DNA of 64,000 nt from Lampropedia hyalina DSM 16112 (GTDB taxonomy: Bacteria; Pseudomonadota; Gammaproteobacteria; Burkholderiales; Burkholderiaceae_C), in NCBI RefSeq assembly GCF_900129055.1, contig NZ_FQUZ01000005.1:1-64000 (forward strand), in the 5' to 3' direction. Position numbers and translations under genes: made by a program. The notes under the pieces are model-generated. The model ran no database searches. It was given only the letters and a program-made list of their open reading frames with translations, and was not told where the DNA came from. This document shows, one piece after another, positions 1 to 8,868 of this stretch. Positions within the stretch are counted from its first letter, which is position 1, and each line of letters starts with the position of its first letter.

Positions 1-1
1 G

Positions 2-415
2 ATTCACGCCAAGATAGCCAACCGCCGAAAAGACGAAATTCACAAGTTCACAACGAACCTTGTAAAAAACAACGCCGCCATTTTCGTGGGCGACGTGGCC
101 AGTGCAAAACTTGTCAAAACCAGCATAGCCAAAAGCACGCTGGACGCGGGCTGGTCGTCATTGAAAACCGCTTTGGAATACAAGTGCCATCAGGCCGGAG
201 TGGTTTTTGAGGAAGTGAACGAAGCGTATTCAACCCAGACCTGTTCGGCTTGTGGCGCGTTGCCACAGTCGAGGCCCAAAGGTATCGCAGGTCTTGGAAT
301 AAGAGAATGGACGTGCAGCGACTGCGGGGCGGTACACGAGCGCGACGTGAACGCAGCACGCAACATTCTCGCGGCAGGGCATTGCCGTCTCGCAGGAGGA
401 ATCTCATGCCTTTAG
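2..415 (+). CDS. tnpB: IS200/IS605-family TnpB, C-terminal part (cut by window edge)
   Basis: The reading frame is open from base 2, so the gene starts outside the window; 137 codons are visible. The fragment carries the TnpB C-terminal hallmark: a four-cysteine zinc finger (CSACG at fragment residues 81-85, CSDCG at 105-109) followed by ERDVNAARNI, whose Asp is the last RuvC catalytic residue. TnpB is an RNA-guided nuclease that cuts the emptied donor site and so favours retention of the element. The stop codon (413-415) lies inside a small hairpin that forms the end of the element, as in related elements. The visible part has no frameshift, so the nuclease could be intact. A partner tnpA cannot be assessed here. 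Confidence 0.9.
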   Translation: MHAKIANRRKDEIHKFTTNLVKNNAAIFVGDVASAKLVKTSIAKSTLDAGWSSLKTALEYKCHQAGVVFEEVNEAYSTQTCSACGALPQSRPKGIAGLGIREWTCSDCGAVHERDVNAARNILAAGHCRLAGGISCL

Positions 416-432
416 GCAGGGGAGGATGTCAA
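300..432 (+). ncRNA. Probable omega RNA (reRNA) scaffold overlapping the tnpB 3' end
   Basis: In this family the guide RNA is made from the tnpB 3' end plus the right end of the element. Here the stop codon sits in a hairpin TGCC(407-410)-TTTA-GGCA(415-418), followed by GGGGAGGATGTCAA (419-432), a sequence I recognise from the right ends of IS1341/IS605-type elements. The guide would be the next 16-20 nt, starting at about 433. The 5' limit is a guess; only the 3' end is supported by sequence. Confidence 0.5.
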
Positions 433-451
433 GTATCACCAGAGCGTGTCA

Positions 452-3166
452 TCATGAAGGCGGGTGCCAGAACCTGCGGTTCACCTCGCGTTCGCATTGC
501 ACCATTTGGGGTTGCCACGACCACCAGAATAATGCACCACAAATGGGCGTTGTCCACACGGGTATATTCTCGGCTCCAAAACGGTGCAAGACCTCTGGGG
601 CGGGATGGCCGAACGGATTGCGATGCCCAGCCTGCACCACCGCCACCGAAGGGCGCACCAAACGGATGAAACGGGCCGATGAGGAGCCACGGCTGCCGTG
701 GTGTGGCACCAGCAGAAAATCTGCCCGCAAGCCGCTGGGGTGGCGCAAACCCAGGTCAAGCTCCTGCACATGGCCGATGTCGCCGGTCAGCAAGGCCACG
801 GTTCCCGATGCCGCGCGTATCTGCAACACACAGCTTTGGGCATTGTCCGCAGTGGCCTGTTCGCTGGCATGCCGAGGCGGCTGGCCGGGTTGCCACGGCA
901 GGGAAAGCGCGGCGGCAAAAGAGGCAGGCGCAATCCAGTCCTGCCACCGTTGTCCTGGCGGCAGAGGGTGCAGCACCGTGAACTGCACGCCATCCCACTC
1001 CCACTGCACGCGGGTGTCGCAGCCGGATGGGGCCGGTGCCTCCGGTCGGGACATGGCAGCAAAGTCGGGGGATACAAAAGGAGCCATCAACTGGGTGCGG
1101 GCAAAAGCCGTCAGTACATCGGCTGCACCGCCTGCGTGATCGGTGTCGCTGTGGCTCAAGACCAGCATATCGGGGGATTCGCCCAGGGCACGCAACAGCG
1201 GAACCAGCACGCGATTGCCAGCGTTGCTGTCGCTGCCTGCACTGCCACCATAGCGCGGACCGCTGTCGTACAACAGGCTGTGCTGCCGGGTTTGCACCAG
1301 CACGGCACTGCCCTGCCCCACGTCGGCGGCCAGCAACTGGAATTCACCACGCGCGGGTCGGGCCGGTTGCCAGAACCACAGCATGGCCAGCACCGGTACG
1401 GCCTGCGCCCGCCAATACCAGGGAGCAGGCAACACCAGCGCAATGGCTGCCCCCAATGACACGGCGGCCAGCGGCCACGGTACCCTTGGCAGATGCTGCA
1501 TGGCTCCTGGCCAGTGCGCCATCCATTCCAGCACCACGCCCAGCCACTGCATGGCATGGGCGGCTCCCGTCCAGGCCAGCGGCAACACACTGCCCAACAT
1601 GGCCCATGGCGTAATCACAAAGGTCACGACCGGAATCGCCAGCACATTCGCCAGCAAACCCACGATGGAAACCTGACCGAACAGCCATACCGTCAGCGGT
1701 GCAAGCACCAGCGAAATGCGCCATTGCAAACGCACCAGATCGGCCAGCCACTGCCCCACCGCCTGGCCGCCGCGCCACCATGCGGGTGCCTGCGGTTCCT
1801 GTGCCACGGCCTGTACCTGTGCAGGCAATGGGCGTTCGGCCATGACCAGCAACACTGCCACCGCCACAAAACTGAGCCAGAACCCCGCCTGCAAGAGTGC
1901 CAGCGGCTGCCAGACCACCACGGCCACCGCAGCCAGCAACAAGGTGCCGTGCCAGGGCCAGCGCACCCCTGCCAGATGCAGACACGCCCAACACGCCAGC
2001 ATCAGGGTGGTGCGCTGGGCAGGCACGCCCCAGCCGCTGAAGATGGCATAGGTACTCGCCAGCAACACCCCGCCCAGCACGGCGGCCGTCGGCGCAGCCA
2101 GCCACTGCATCAGGCGGCGACTGCCACGCCACAGCCGCCCCACCAGTTGCATGGCCAGCCAGGCGAACATGGTGATGTGCAGGCCGGAAATGGCCATCAG
2201 GTGCGCCACGCCGGTGGTGCGAAACACCTCCCAGTCCTGTGCATCGATCAAACGCTGGTCGCCCGTCACCAGTGCCGCGACCACACCGCTGGCGCGTTGC
2301 CACTGTGCCGCATCCTGACCCGGCCCATTCTCGGCCAGATGCGCCAGAATCGCATCGCGCATGCGTTGCCGCGCACGCTCCACCTGCCAGTCCCATCGCC
2401 ACCACGGCGGTGACTGCTGCCACACCGGCGGCTGCACCGCCTCGCCCAGGCGCACATACGCCGTGGCGTGAATCCCCTGCTCCCACAGCCAGAGCGCGTG
2501 GTCAAACCCGTGGGGGTTGAAGCTGCCGTGGGGTTCCCGCAACCGCACGGTCATCTCCCAGCGGTCGCCCGCCAGCAAGGCCGGGGGCATGGCCAGTGCG
2601 TCGGTCGGTGGCTGCTGCATGAAGCGGCTGCTGGCATACCAGCCTACATCCACCCGACGCGGCACAGCCACTGCCGTGGCATTGTCCACCCGACGCGCTT
2701 CTTGCACCGCCAGCCGAAACCGCACCCCATCGGGCTGTACGCGCGGCAAGGCATCCACCACACCGACGATGCGCACATCCACGCCTTCGAGTGCCGGGTC
2801 CAGGCGTTCCTGAGACTCCCCATGCGCACGCCAGCCAGCCCAGGCAAACAACAGCAGAGCACCCACCAGAAATGCCAGCACCCCGCTCCACGCCACAGAC
2901 GGCTTGTGCTTGCGCCCCCACCATAACCATGCCACCCACACTACCAGCGCAACCCATGCCAGCACAGCATAGGTCGCCGCCGACCACAGTTGCGGCTGGC
3001 GCATCTGCCACAAGGCACCGGCCAGCACCCCCAGCCCCATGCCATAGCCTGCCACACCACGGGCTGCAAACCGTGCCTGCCAATCCTCCATGTGCCCCCA
3101 TTGCCTTTCCCGGATGGGCCTGCTTGGCCATCCGACCAAATCCACACCTCCGCACATACCAGCCAC
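452..3166 (-). CDS. comEC: ComEC/Rec2-type DNA uptake channel protein
   Basis: Inner-membrane channel of natural transformation that passes single-stranded DNA into the cytoplasm. Order of parts: an N-terminal hydrophobic segment and an OB-like soluble part, the Competence domain with many membrane helices (GVAHLMAISGLHITMFAW is its signature), then a C-terminal metallo-beta-lactamase-like domain with LAADVGQGSAVLV, LSHSDTDHAGG and LVPHHGSRGSS. The length of about 880-900 residues is usual for beta-proteobacterial ComEC. The longest frame starts at 3166, but Met26 (codon at 3089-3091, beginning MEDWQARF) is a likelier start because a purine-rich GGGGGC lies before it and the first 25 residues have no family character. 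The stop lies 20 bp from the end of the tnpB element. Confidence 0.93.
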   Translation of the reverse strand: MAGMCGGVDLVGWPSRPIRERQWGHMEDWQARFAARGVAGYGMGLGVLAGALWQMRQPQLWSAATYAVLAWVALVVWVAWLWWGRKHKPSVAWSGVLAFLVGALLLFAWAGWRAHGESQERLDPALEGVDVRIVGVVDALPRVQPDGVRFRLAVQEARRVDNATAVAVPRRVDVGWYASSRFMQQPPTDALAMPPALLAGDRWEMTVRLREPHGSFNPHGFDHALWLWEQGIHATAYVRLGEAVQPPVWQQSPPWWRWDWQVERARQRMRDAILAHLAENGPGQDAAQWQRASGVVAALVTGDQRLIDAQDWEVFRTTGVAHLMAISGLHITMFAWLAMQLVGRLWRGSRRLMQWLAAPTAAVLGGVLLASTYAIFSGWGVPAQRTTLMLACWACLHLAGVRWPWHGTLLLAAVAVVVWQPLALLQAGFWLSFVAVAVLLVMAERPLPAQVQAVAQEPQAPAWWRGGQAVGQWLADLVRLQWRISLVLAPLTVWLFGQVSIVGLLANVLAIPVVTFVITPWAMLGSVLPLAWTGAAHAMQWLGVVLEWMAHWPGAMQHLPRVPWPLAAVSLGAAIALVLPAPWYWRAQAVPVLAMLWFWQPARPARGEFQLLAADVGQGSAVLVQTRQHSLLYDSGPRYGGSAGSDSNAGNRVLVPLLRALGESPDMLVLSHSDTDHAGGAADVLTAFARTQLMAPFVSPDFAAMSRPEAPAPSGCDTRVQWEWDGVQFTVLHPLPPGQRWQDWIAPASFAAALSLPWQPGQPPRHASEQATADNAQSCVLQIRAASGTVALLTGDIGHVQELDLGLRHPSGLRADFLLVPHHGSRGSSSARFIRLVRPSVAVVQAGHRNPFGHPAPEVLHRFGAENIPVWTTPICGALFWWSWQPQMVQCEREVNRRFWHPPS

Positions 3167-3211
3167 GCATGATATAAAAGAAGCATTCGATCATTCTCAA
3201 GAAAGCCCGCC

Positions 3212-3685
3212 ATGAGCATTTACGACAAACTCAACGAACTGAATATCCAGCTCCCCCCCGTCGCCACCCCGGCCGCTGCCTATGTGCCTTTTGTGCAGAG
3301 CGGCAATCTGGTGTTTTTGAGTGGCCATATCTCCCGCAGGGACGGCAAGCCCTGGGTGGGCAAGCTGGGGCAGGAGTTGAGCACCGAAGAAGGCCAGCAG
3401 GCCGCCCGCGCCACCGCCATCGACCTGCTGGGCACGCTGCACGCTGCCACGGGCGGCAACCTCGACCGCGTGGAACGGATTGTCAAAGTGCTCAGCCTGG
3501 TCAATTCCGCACCAGACTACACCGAACACCATCTGGTCACCAATGGTGCGAGCGAGCTGATCGCCCAGGTCTTCGGCGAGAAAGGCTCACATGCCCGCAG
3601 TGCCTTCGGCGTGGCCCAACTGCCACTGGGCGTGGCCGTGGAAATCGAGCTGATCGCCCAGTTGTCGCCCGAAACCCCGGCCTGA
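3212..3685 (+). CDS. RidA family (YjgF/YER057c/UK114) protein
   Basis: A protein of 157 residues with the RidA fold. Recognisable parts are NLVFLSGHISRRDGKP near residue 31 and the C-terminal ARSAFGVAQLPLGVAVEIELIA, which contains the arginine that binds the carboxylate of enamine/imine substrates in true RidA. Family members hydrolyse reactive 2-aminoacrylate made by PLP enzymes such as threonine dehydratase (an ilvA gene is at 58.8 kb). It belongs to the longer, about 150-residue subgroup, so deaminase activity is plausible but not certain. It is divergent from comEC; a TATAAA about 35 bp before the start may be its -10 element. Confidence 0.85.
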   Translation: MSIYDKLNELNIQLPPVATPAAAYVPFVQSGNLVFLSGHISRRDGKPWVGKLGQELSTEEGQQAARATAIDLLGTLHAATGGNLDRVERIVKVLSLVNSAPDYTEHHLVTNGASELIAQVFGEKGSHARSAFGVAQLPLGVAVEIELIAQLSPETPA

Positions 3686-3790
3686 CCGCCCACGGCATCC
3701 CCGCGAAGCAATTTCACACACTCCCGGCGAGATGCTGTCAAAATAGACCCCGATATTGTTTCTGTTTCAAACGAGTAAAAGAGTAGAAAA

Positions 3791-4123
3791 ATGGCAAGTG
3801 AACTCATCAAACACGTCAGCGAAGACAGCTTCCAGAGCGACGTTCTGGACTCCAACGTTCCCGTCCTGCTGGACTTCTGGGCCGAATGGTGCGGCCCCTG
3901 CCGCCAGATCGCACCGGTTCTGGACGAACTGGCTGCCCTTTATGAAGGCAGGCTGCAAATCGCCAAGATCAACGTCGATGAAAACCGCGATATTCCCGCC
4001 CAGTACGGCATTCGCGGCATCCCTACACTGATCCTGTTCAAGAACGGCAAGCCCGCAGCCACCAAAGTGGGCGCGCAGAACAAGGCACAATTGACGGCAT
4101 TCATTGATGGCGCACTGGCCTGA
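3791..4123 (+). CDS. trxA: Thioredoxin 1
   Basis: A 110-residue cytoplasmic dithiol reductant. The active site WCGPC is at residues 33-37, followed by the RQIAPVLDELA helix, and the cis-proline loop GIRGIPTLILFKNGK is near residue 78. Length and motifs fit classical thioredoxin. It stands just upstream of rho, the trxA-rho order seen in many proteobacteria; its reductase gene trxB is at 52.0 kb. A hairpin downstream (4158-4192) could end its transcript. Confidence 0.97.
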   Translation: MASELIKHVSEDSFQSDVLDSNVPVLLDFWAEWCGPCRQIAPVLDELAALYEGRLQIAKINVDENRDIPAQYGIRGIPTLILFKNGKPAATKVGAQNKAQLTAFIDGALA

Positions 4124-4515
4124 GTCTCGCACTCGTCTCATTTAAACCACAAACCGACCATTGCCAGCGGCTTCCCAGCCTCGCGGCAATGGTCTTTGGG
4201 TACCTTCATGGGGTTCACAGCCGCCAAAAACCAACCAATGGCTGCTGAAACGCAGCAACAGGGGCTGAACACACCCCAGCAGCGCAAAAACATGGCGAAC
4301 GGAAAACATTTCCTGTCATAATTACCCCCCAGAATCAGCCAGACGCCACTCTCTCACCTCGCTGATCTCCCGGCAGTTCACGCATTCTCCCCACGCCAGC
4401 CGTTGCGGAACCTGCCAAAAACGCCTTCTTACCTGCATTCGCAGCGTCCGGGCATCCCCCCTTTTCAAGACTTTCTGTATTTTTCTTCTACATCCCCTCC
4501 AAGGGAGTCTTTTTC
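4124..4515 (+). other. Intergenic region trxA-rho, rho leader
   Basis: No gene is seen in these 392 bp. The first part holds an inverted repeat (4158-4192). The rest is an unusually pyrimidine- and C-rich stretch (4330-4500) that would give an unstructured C/U-rich leader RNA before rho, the kind of sequence Rho itself loads on; rho is autoregulated by leader termination in E. coli, so the same is inferred here. The rho ribosome-binding site AAGGGAG is at 4501-4507, 8 nt before the ATG. Confidence 0.5.
4158..4192 (+). terminator. Possible trxA terminator hairpin
   Basis: CCATTGCC (4158-4165) pairs with GGCAATGG (4185-4192), 35 bp after the trxA stop. The following TCTTTGGG is a poor U-tract, so it may be only an mRNA 3'-end stabiliser. 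Confidence 0.4.
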
Positions 4516-5778
4516 ATGCACTTGAACGAACTCAAGGCACTGCACGTGTCTGAAGTATTGAAGCAGGCCGAAGCACTCGGCATCGAAAACACCGGACGCA
4601 TGCGCAAACAGGAACTGATGTTTGCCATCATCAAGAAACGCGCCAAGGAAGGCGAACAGGTCTTTGCCGATGGCGTGCTGGAAATCCTGCCCGACGGTTT
4701 CGGTTTCCTGCGCAGCCCCGACACCAGCTTCACCGCCAGCACCGACGACATCTACATCTCCCCCAGCCAGGTGCGCCGCTTCAACCTGCACACCGGTGAC
4801 ATGATCGAAGGCGAAGTGCGCACCCCCAAGGACGGAGAACGCTACTTTGCCCTGACCAAGCTCGACAAGGTCAATGGCGGCCCGCCGGAGCAGAACAAGC
4901 ACAAGGTCATGTTCGAGAACCTCACGCCGCTGTTCCCCAAAGAGCAGATGCGGCTGGAGCGCGACATTCGCGCCGAGGAGAACATCACCGGCCGCGTCAT
5001 CGACATCATCGCGCCCATCGGCCGGGGCCAGCGCGCGCTGATCGTCGCGCCACCCAAGAGCGGCAAGACCATGCTGATGCAGCACATTGCCCACTCCATC
5101 ACCGCCAACTACCCGGACGTGCACCTGATGGTGCTGCTGGTGGACGAGCGGCCCGAAGAAGTGACGGAAATGCAGCGCACCGTCAAGGGCGAGATCATCG
5201 CCTCCACCTTCGATGAACCGGCCACCCGCCACGTCCATGTGGCAGAAATGGTCATCGAACGCGCCAAACGTCTGGTGGAACTGAAAAAGGACGTGGTGAT
5301 TCTGCTCGATTCCATCACCCGCCTGGCACGCGCCTACAACACCGTGGTGCCTTCATCGGGCAAGGTGCTCTCCGGCGGTGTGGATGCCAACGCCCTGCAT
5401 CGCCCCAAACGCTTCTTCGGTGCGGCCCGCAACGTGGAAGAAGGCGGCTCGCTGAGCATCATCGCCACCGCACTGGTCGATACCGGCAGCCGCATGGACG
5501 AGGTGATCTTTGAAGAATTCAAGGGCACGGGCAACAGCGAAATCCACCTCAGCCGCCGCCTCTACGAGAAGCGCGTGTTCCCCGCCATCGACCTCTCCAA
5601 GAGCGGCACACGCCGCGAGGAACTGCTGCTGGCACCGGAAGTGTTGCAAAAATCACGCATCCTGCGCCAGTTCCTGTTCAACATGGACGAGATCGAATCC
5701 ATGGAGCTGATGCTCAAGAACATGAAGCAAACCAAGAACAACTCCGAGTTCTTCGACATGATGCGCCGGGGCGGCTGA
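4516..5778 (+). CDS. rho: Transcription termination factor Rho
   Basis: A 420-residue hexameric RNA helicase that ends transcription. The N-terminal RNA-binding part includes [15 protein letters not shown] and the cold-shock-like fold with [13 protein letters not shown]. The P-loop APPKSGKT is at residues 178-185, with Lys at 181 and 184 as in E. coli, then [12 protein letters not shown], the Q-loop [13 protein letters not shown] and the R-loop [14 protein letters not shown]. Full length and strongly conserved. The start is fixed by AAGGGAG 8 nt upstream. Confidence 0.98.
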   Translation: MHLNELKALHVSEVLKQAEALGIENTGRMRKQELMFAIIKKRAKEGEQVFADGVLEILPDGFGFLRSPDTSFTASTDDIYISPSQVRRFNLHTGDMIEGEVRTPKDGERYFALTKLDKVNGGPPEQNKHKVMFENLTPLFPKEQMRLERDIRAEENITGRVIDIIAPIGRGQRALIVAPPKSGKTMLMQHIAHSITANYPDVHLMVLLVDERPEEVTEMQRTVKGEIIASTFDEPATRHVHVAEMVIERAKRLVELKKDVVILLDSITRLARAYNTVVPSSGKVLSGGVDANALHRPKRFFGAARNVEEGGSLSIIATALVDTGSRMDEVIFEEFKGTGNSEIHLSRRLYEKRVFPAIDLSKSGTRREELLLAPEVLQKSRILRQFLFNMDEIESMELMLKNMKQTKNNSEFFDMMRRGG

Positions 5779-5868
5779 ATTTCAACCAGGATTCAAACCA
5801 TCCAGACACTACAATGCGCGGTGTTCTCATCCATCCACCCAGATTTCAAGTACAGGAGTTGAACCGAC

Positions 5869-6438
5869 ATGTCCGAAAACAAAGACAGTGAAACACGCAT
5901 CGCCCTTTTGGTGGTATCCGCCTTGATCGCCGCCGTGGTGATCGGCGTGGTCTGGTTCGGGGCTGCACAAAGCTCCAAAGGCCAGAACCCGGCAGCAGTG
6001 GCTCTGCCTGCCGACGCACCGCCGCCCGTGGTGGCAGTGGAGTCCGTTACCGTGGTCACCGTTACAGAAGAAGCTCCCGTGGCACAGGCCGAAGAGGCCC
6101 GCGCAGATGAAGCCTATGTGGTGGTGGAAGATGCCGTCGTCAAGTTCTACTTTGCCACCGGCAAGGCCGAAATTCCAGCCAACGCCGCAGAAGCCCTGCT
6201 GGATATTGTGGCTGCCGCCAACTCCGGCAAGAAGATCGTGATTTCCGGCTTCACCGATGCCACCGGCAATGTTGAATTGAATGAAGAACTGGCCAAGCAA
6301 CGTGCCTTCGCGGTGCGTGATGCCCTGACCGGACTGAATGTGCCCGAAGAAACCCTGGAACTGCGCAAGCCAGAAAACCTGACCGGCACCGGCAATCCAG
6401 CAGAAGCACGCCGCGTGGAAGTGCGCGTGACCGACTGA
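5869..6438 (+). CDS. OmpA-domain peptidoglycan-binding protein with one N-terminal membrane anchor
   Basis: A 189-residue protein. Residues about 11-33 (ALLVVSALIAAVVIGVVWFG) form one membrane helix, followed by a Pro/Ala/Val-rich spacer of about 50 residues. A C-terminal OmpA-like domain then carries VVVEDAVVKFYFATGKAEI and the motif SGFTDATGNVELNEELAKQR (the usual form is GHTD...N..LS..RA), the part that binds peptidoglycan. No beta-barrel is present, so it resembles inner-membrane anchored envelope proteins rather than OmpA itself. Possible role: linking inner membrane and wall. It is single, with a strong terminator 77 bp downstream. Confidence 0.85.
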   Translation: MSENKDSETRIALLVVSALIAAVVIGVVWFGAAQSSKGQNPAAVALPADAPPPVVAVESVTVVTVTEEAPVAQAEEARADEAYVVVEDAVVKFYFATGKAEIPANAAEALLDIVAAANSGKKIVISGFTDATGNVELNEELAKQRAFAVRDALTGLNVPEETLELRKPENLTGTGNPAEARRVEVRVTD

Positions 6439-6514
6439 AGCGGTATGCGCTGATACCGATGGCGGACAGAGAGTGAATCACTCTCTTGCGCCACGCAGCA
6501 AACCAAAGAGCAAA

Positions 6515-6555
6515 CCAAAGAAAAAGGCGGGTTCATCACCCGCCTTTTTCTTTGG
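6515..6555. terminator. Bidirectional intrinsic terminator with perfect 18-bp stem
   Basis: CCAAAGAAAAAGGCGGGT (6515-6532) is an exact reverse complement of 6538-6555, with a 5-nt loop. The A-run and T-run inside the stem give a U-tract in both directions, so it can serve the OmpA-domain gene (+) and fumC (-). The motif AGCAAACCAAAG is partly duplicated just before it. Confidence 0.85.
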
Positions 6556-6614
6556 CAACCTTTTGACAGATCATGCACATGGACTGCGGCCCGCGCAGTC
6601 CATGTGCAGTGCCA

Positions 6615-8009
6615 TCAGCGGCCCACCATGTTTTCAGGCACGACCCACTGATCGAACTGCTCTGCCGTCAGGTGGCCAGATGCCACGGCGGCTTCGCGCA
6701 GGCTGCTGCCTTCCTTGTGGGCTTTCTTCGCAATGAAGGCCGCCTTGTCGTAGCCAATGTGTGGGTTCAGTGCCGTCACCAGCATCAGGGAGCTTTTCAC
6801 CAACTGGTCGATGCGGGCAATGTTCGGCTCGATGCCCACCGCGCAGTTGTTGTTGAAGCTGATGATGCCATCGGCCAGCAGGCGCACACTTTGCAGGAAG
6901 TTGTGGGCCACCACCGGGCGGAACACGTTCAGCTCGAAATTGCCGGACGCGCCGCTGAAGTTGATGGCCACGTCGTTGCCGAACACCTGGGCGGACAGCA
7001 TGGTTACAGCTTCGCTCTGGGTCGGATTGACCTTGCCGGGCATGATCGAGGAGCCAGGCTCGTTCTCGGGGATGGTCAGCTCGCCGATGCCGCTGCGCGG
7101 GCCGCTGGCCAGCCAGCGCACATCGTTGGCAATCTTGGTCAGGCTGGCGGCCAGCGTCTTGAGCGCGCCGTGGGCATGTACCAGCGCATCCTGCGAGGCC
7201 AGCGACTCGAACTTGTTGGGCGAGGTGATGAATGGCAGGCCGGTGATCCTGGCCAGTTCATCGGCCACCCCCACGGCATAGCCCTTGGGGGCGTTCAGGC
7301 CGGTGCCGACGGCCGTGCCGCCCAGTGCCAGTTCGTAGAGGTGCGGCAGTGCATCCTGCACATGCTTCTTGCCGTGTTCCAGTTGCGCCACCCAGCCGGA
7401 AATCTCCTGCCCCAGCGTCAGCGGCGTGGCATCCTGCAAGTGGGTGCGGCCAATCTTGACGATGTGATCGAACTCCTTGGCTTTCTGTGCCAGCGTGTTC
7501 TTGAGCACGTCAATGGCAGGCAGCAGCTTGTTGGTCAGGGCATCCACGGCCGCAACGTGCGAAGCGGTGGGGAACACATCGTTGGAAGACTGGCTTTTGT
7601 TCACGTCGTCATTGGGGTGTACCAGACGGCTTTCGCCCCGCTCGCCGCCCAGCAGTTCGCTGGCGCGGTTGGCAATGACTTCGTTCAGGTTCATGTTCGA
7701 CTGGGTGCCGGAGCCGGTTTGCCAGACCACCAGCGGGAATTCATCGGGGTGCTGACCTTCGATGACTTCCTGTGCAGCGGCAATGATGGCATTGGTTTTC
7801 TTCTCGTCGAGCAGCCCCAGCGCGTGATTGACGGCAGCCGAAGCGCGCTTGACCTGTGCCAGTGCCTTGATGATTTCCTTGGGTTGCTTTTCGCCGGAGA
7901 TATCGAAGTTTTGCAGCGAACGCTGGGTCTGCGCACCCCAGAGTTTGTCGGCAGGGACTTCGATGGGGCCGAAGGTGTCTTTTTCGATGCGGACGGCTTG
8001 CGTACTCAT
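6615..8009 (-). CDS. fumC: Class II fumarate hydratase
   Basis: Iron-independent fumarase converting fumarate to L-malate in the TCA cycle; cytoplasmic tetramer. With the start at 8009 ([14 protein letters not shown]) it is 464 residues, the usual FumC length. The superfamily signature [11 protein letters not shown] and the upstream [18 protein letters not shown] are intact, as are the GSGTQSNMN and [14 protein letters not shown] regions. A longer frame begins at 8075, but those 22 residues do not resemble FumC. It is convergent with the OmpA-domain gene, with a shared terminator between them. Confidence 0.97.
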   Translation of the reverse strand: MSTQAVRIEKDTFGPIEVPADKLWGAQTQRSLQNFDISGEKQPKEIIKALAQVKRASAAVNHALGLLDEKKTNAIIAAAQEVIEGQHPDEFPLVVWQTGSGTQSNMNLNEVIANRASELLGGERGESRLVHPNDDVNKSQSSNDVFPTASHVAAVDALTNKLLPAIDVLKNTLAQKAKEFDHIVKIGRTHLQDATPLTLGQEISGWVAQLEHGKKHVQDALPHLYELALGGTAVGTGLNAPKGYAVGVADELARITGLPFITSPNKFESLASQDALVHAHGALKTLAASLTKIANDVRWLASGPRSGIGELTIPENEPGSSIMPGKVNPTQSEAVTMLSAQVFGNDVAINFSGASGNFELNVFRPVVAHNFLQSVRLLADGIISFNNNCAVGIEPNIARIDQLVKSSLMLVTALNPHIGYDKAAFIAKKAHKEGSSLREAAVASGHLTAEQFDQWVVPENMVGR

Positions 8010-8868
8010 GGTTGGTTTGTCTCTTGGAAGTGGAACGAAATCAGGAGGAGGACGGCCTTTGCCCGCTCCTGCCATGCAGCAGGCGGCACAACAACGCGCC
8101 AGCCGGTGGCGGGCGCGTTGTGGTTCTGGGCGAGGTCATCCCGTGAGTCCGGTGGGGAGGAGCGACCTGATCCTTGCTGTGGGCTTCGGAGGATTCTCGC
8201 ACCGGGGGTTGCAGGCTACGCACCAGAGAATGGCTGGCACAGAGTCCCTGCAACAGGTGTATGGTAATAAAAAAAGTTTGTGTTTCCACGCTGCCACGGG
8301 CTGTTTTGCAGAAATGCTGGCTGCGGCCCTTTGCTTTTTCACGATATGACAAATTTTTGCCAATTTGGCAAAGGTCCTGGTCTTTTACCTCAGAAATTCT
8401 ATAATTAACGGCTTATTTCAATTTCGCTCGTGTTTGTGAGCCTGCCCGATGGGCGCAAGCACGAACCTTTCAACCGCCATGCACTGCGTTTTCTGCGCAG
8501 GCATGGACACCCCGATGGTCGTGTTTTCTCGACCCGATGCCCGGCGACTGCTGCGGTGCGTTGTGTTCAACGCCTTTCACAGCAATCGCTTGTGTGGCTT
8601 CAGATGCTTTCTGATGCCACCCGGCAGCCAGATTCCTTGCCGCTTCTGCGAAGAACGGCGGGTTTTTGACTGAAGGCTTTCGCTTGTTTTAGCGTCTTTT
8701 CTTCGCTGGCGTTTCCGTCGGCTCCCTGCTCCTGTTGGCTTGTTCATGCAGTCACAGGGTCTGCCACGGGGCGTGTGCTGCCAGAGGCATTGTGGCCTGC
8801 CTGCATTCGATGCGGCAGGCCCAGTGCGCGTATGCGTGCTGCATTTTCCACAGAAAGGAATGCTGAAC
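8010..8868. other. Long intergenic region fumC-proV
   Basis: About 860 bp without a clear gene. It contains a strong hairpin in the fumC leader (ACAACGCGCC 8091-8100 pairing with GGCGCGTTGT 8112-8121), an AT-rich part (8260-8420) with a TATAAT box at 8400-8405, and a doubtful 74-codon frame at 8449-8673 with several CxxC pairs. The TATAAT may drive proVWX, whose first codon is about 450 bp further on, or a short separate transcript. Confidence 0.4.
8400..8405 (+). promoter_or_regulatory. Possible -10 box ahead of proVWX
   Basis: A perfect TATAAT in an AT-rich stretch. No good -35 hexamer sits at 16-18 bp, so an activator or an osmotic-stress sigma factor may be needed if it is used. Confidence 0.35.

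Noticed and set aside
6573-8267. Plus-strand open frame of 564 codons
   Set aside because: Shadow of fumC on the other strand; Val/Gly/His-rich translation with no family features.
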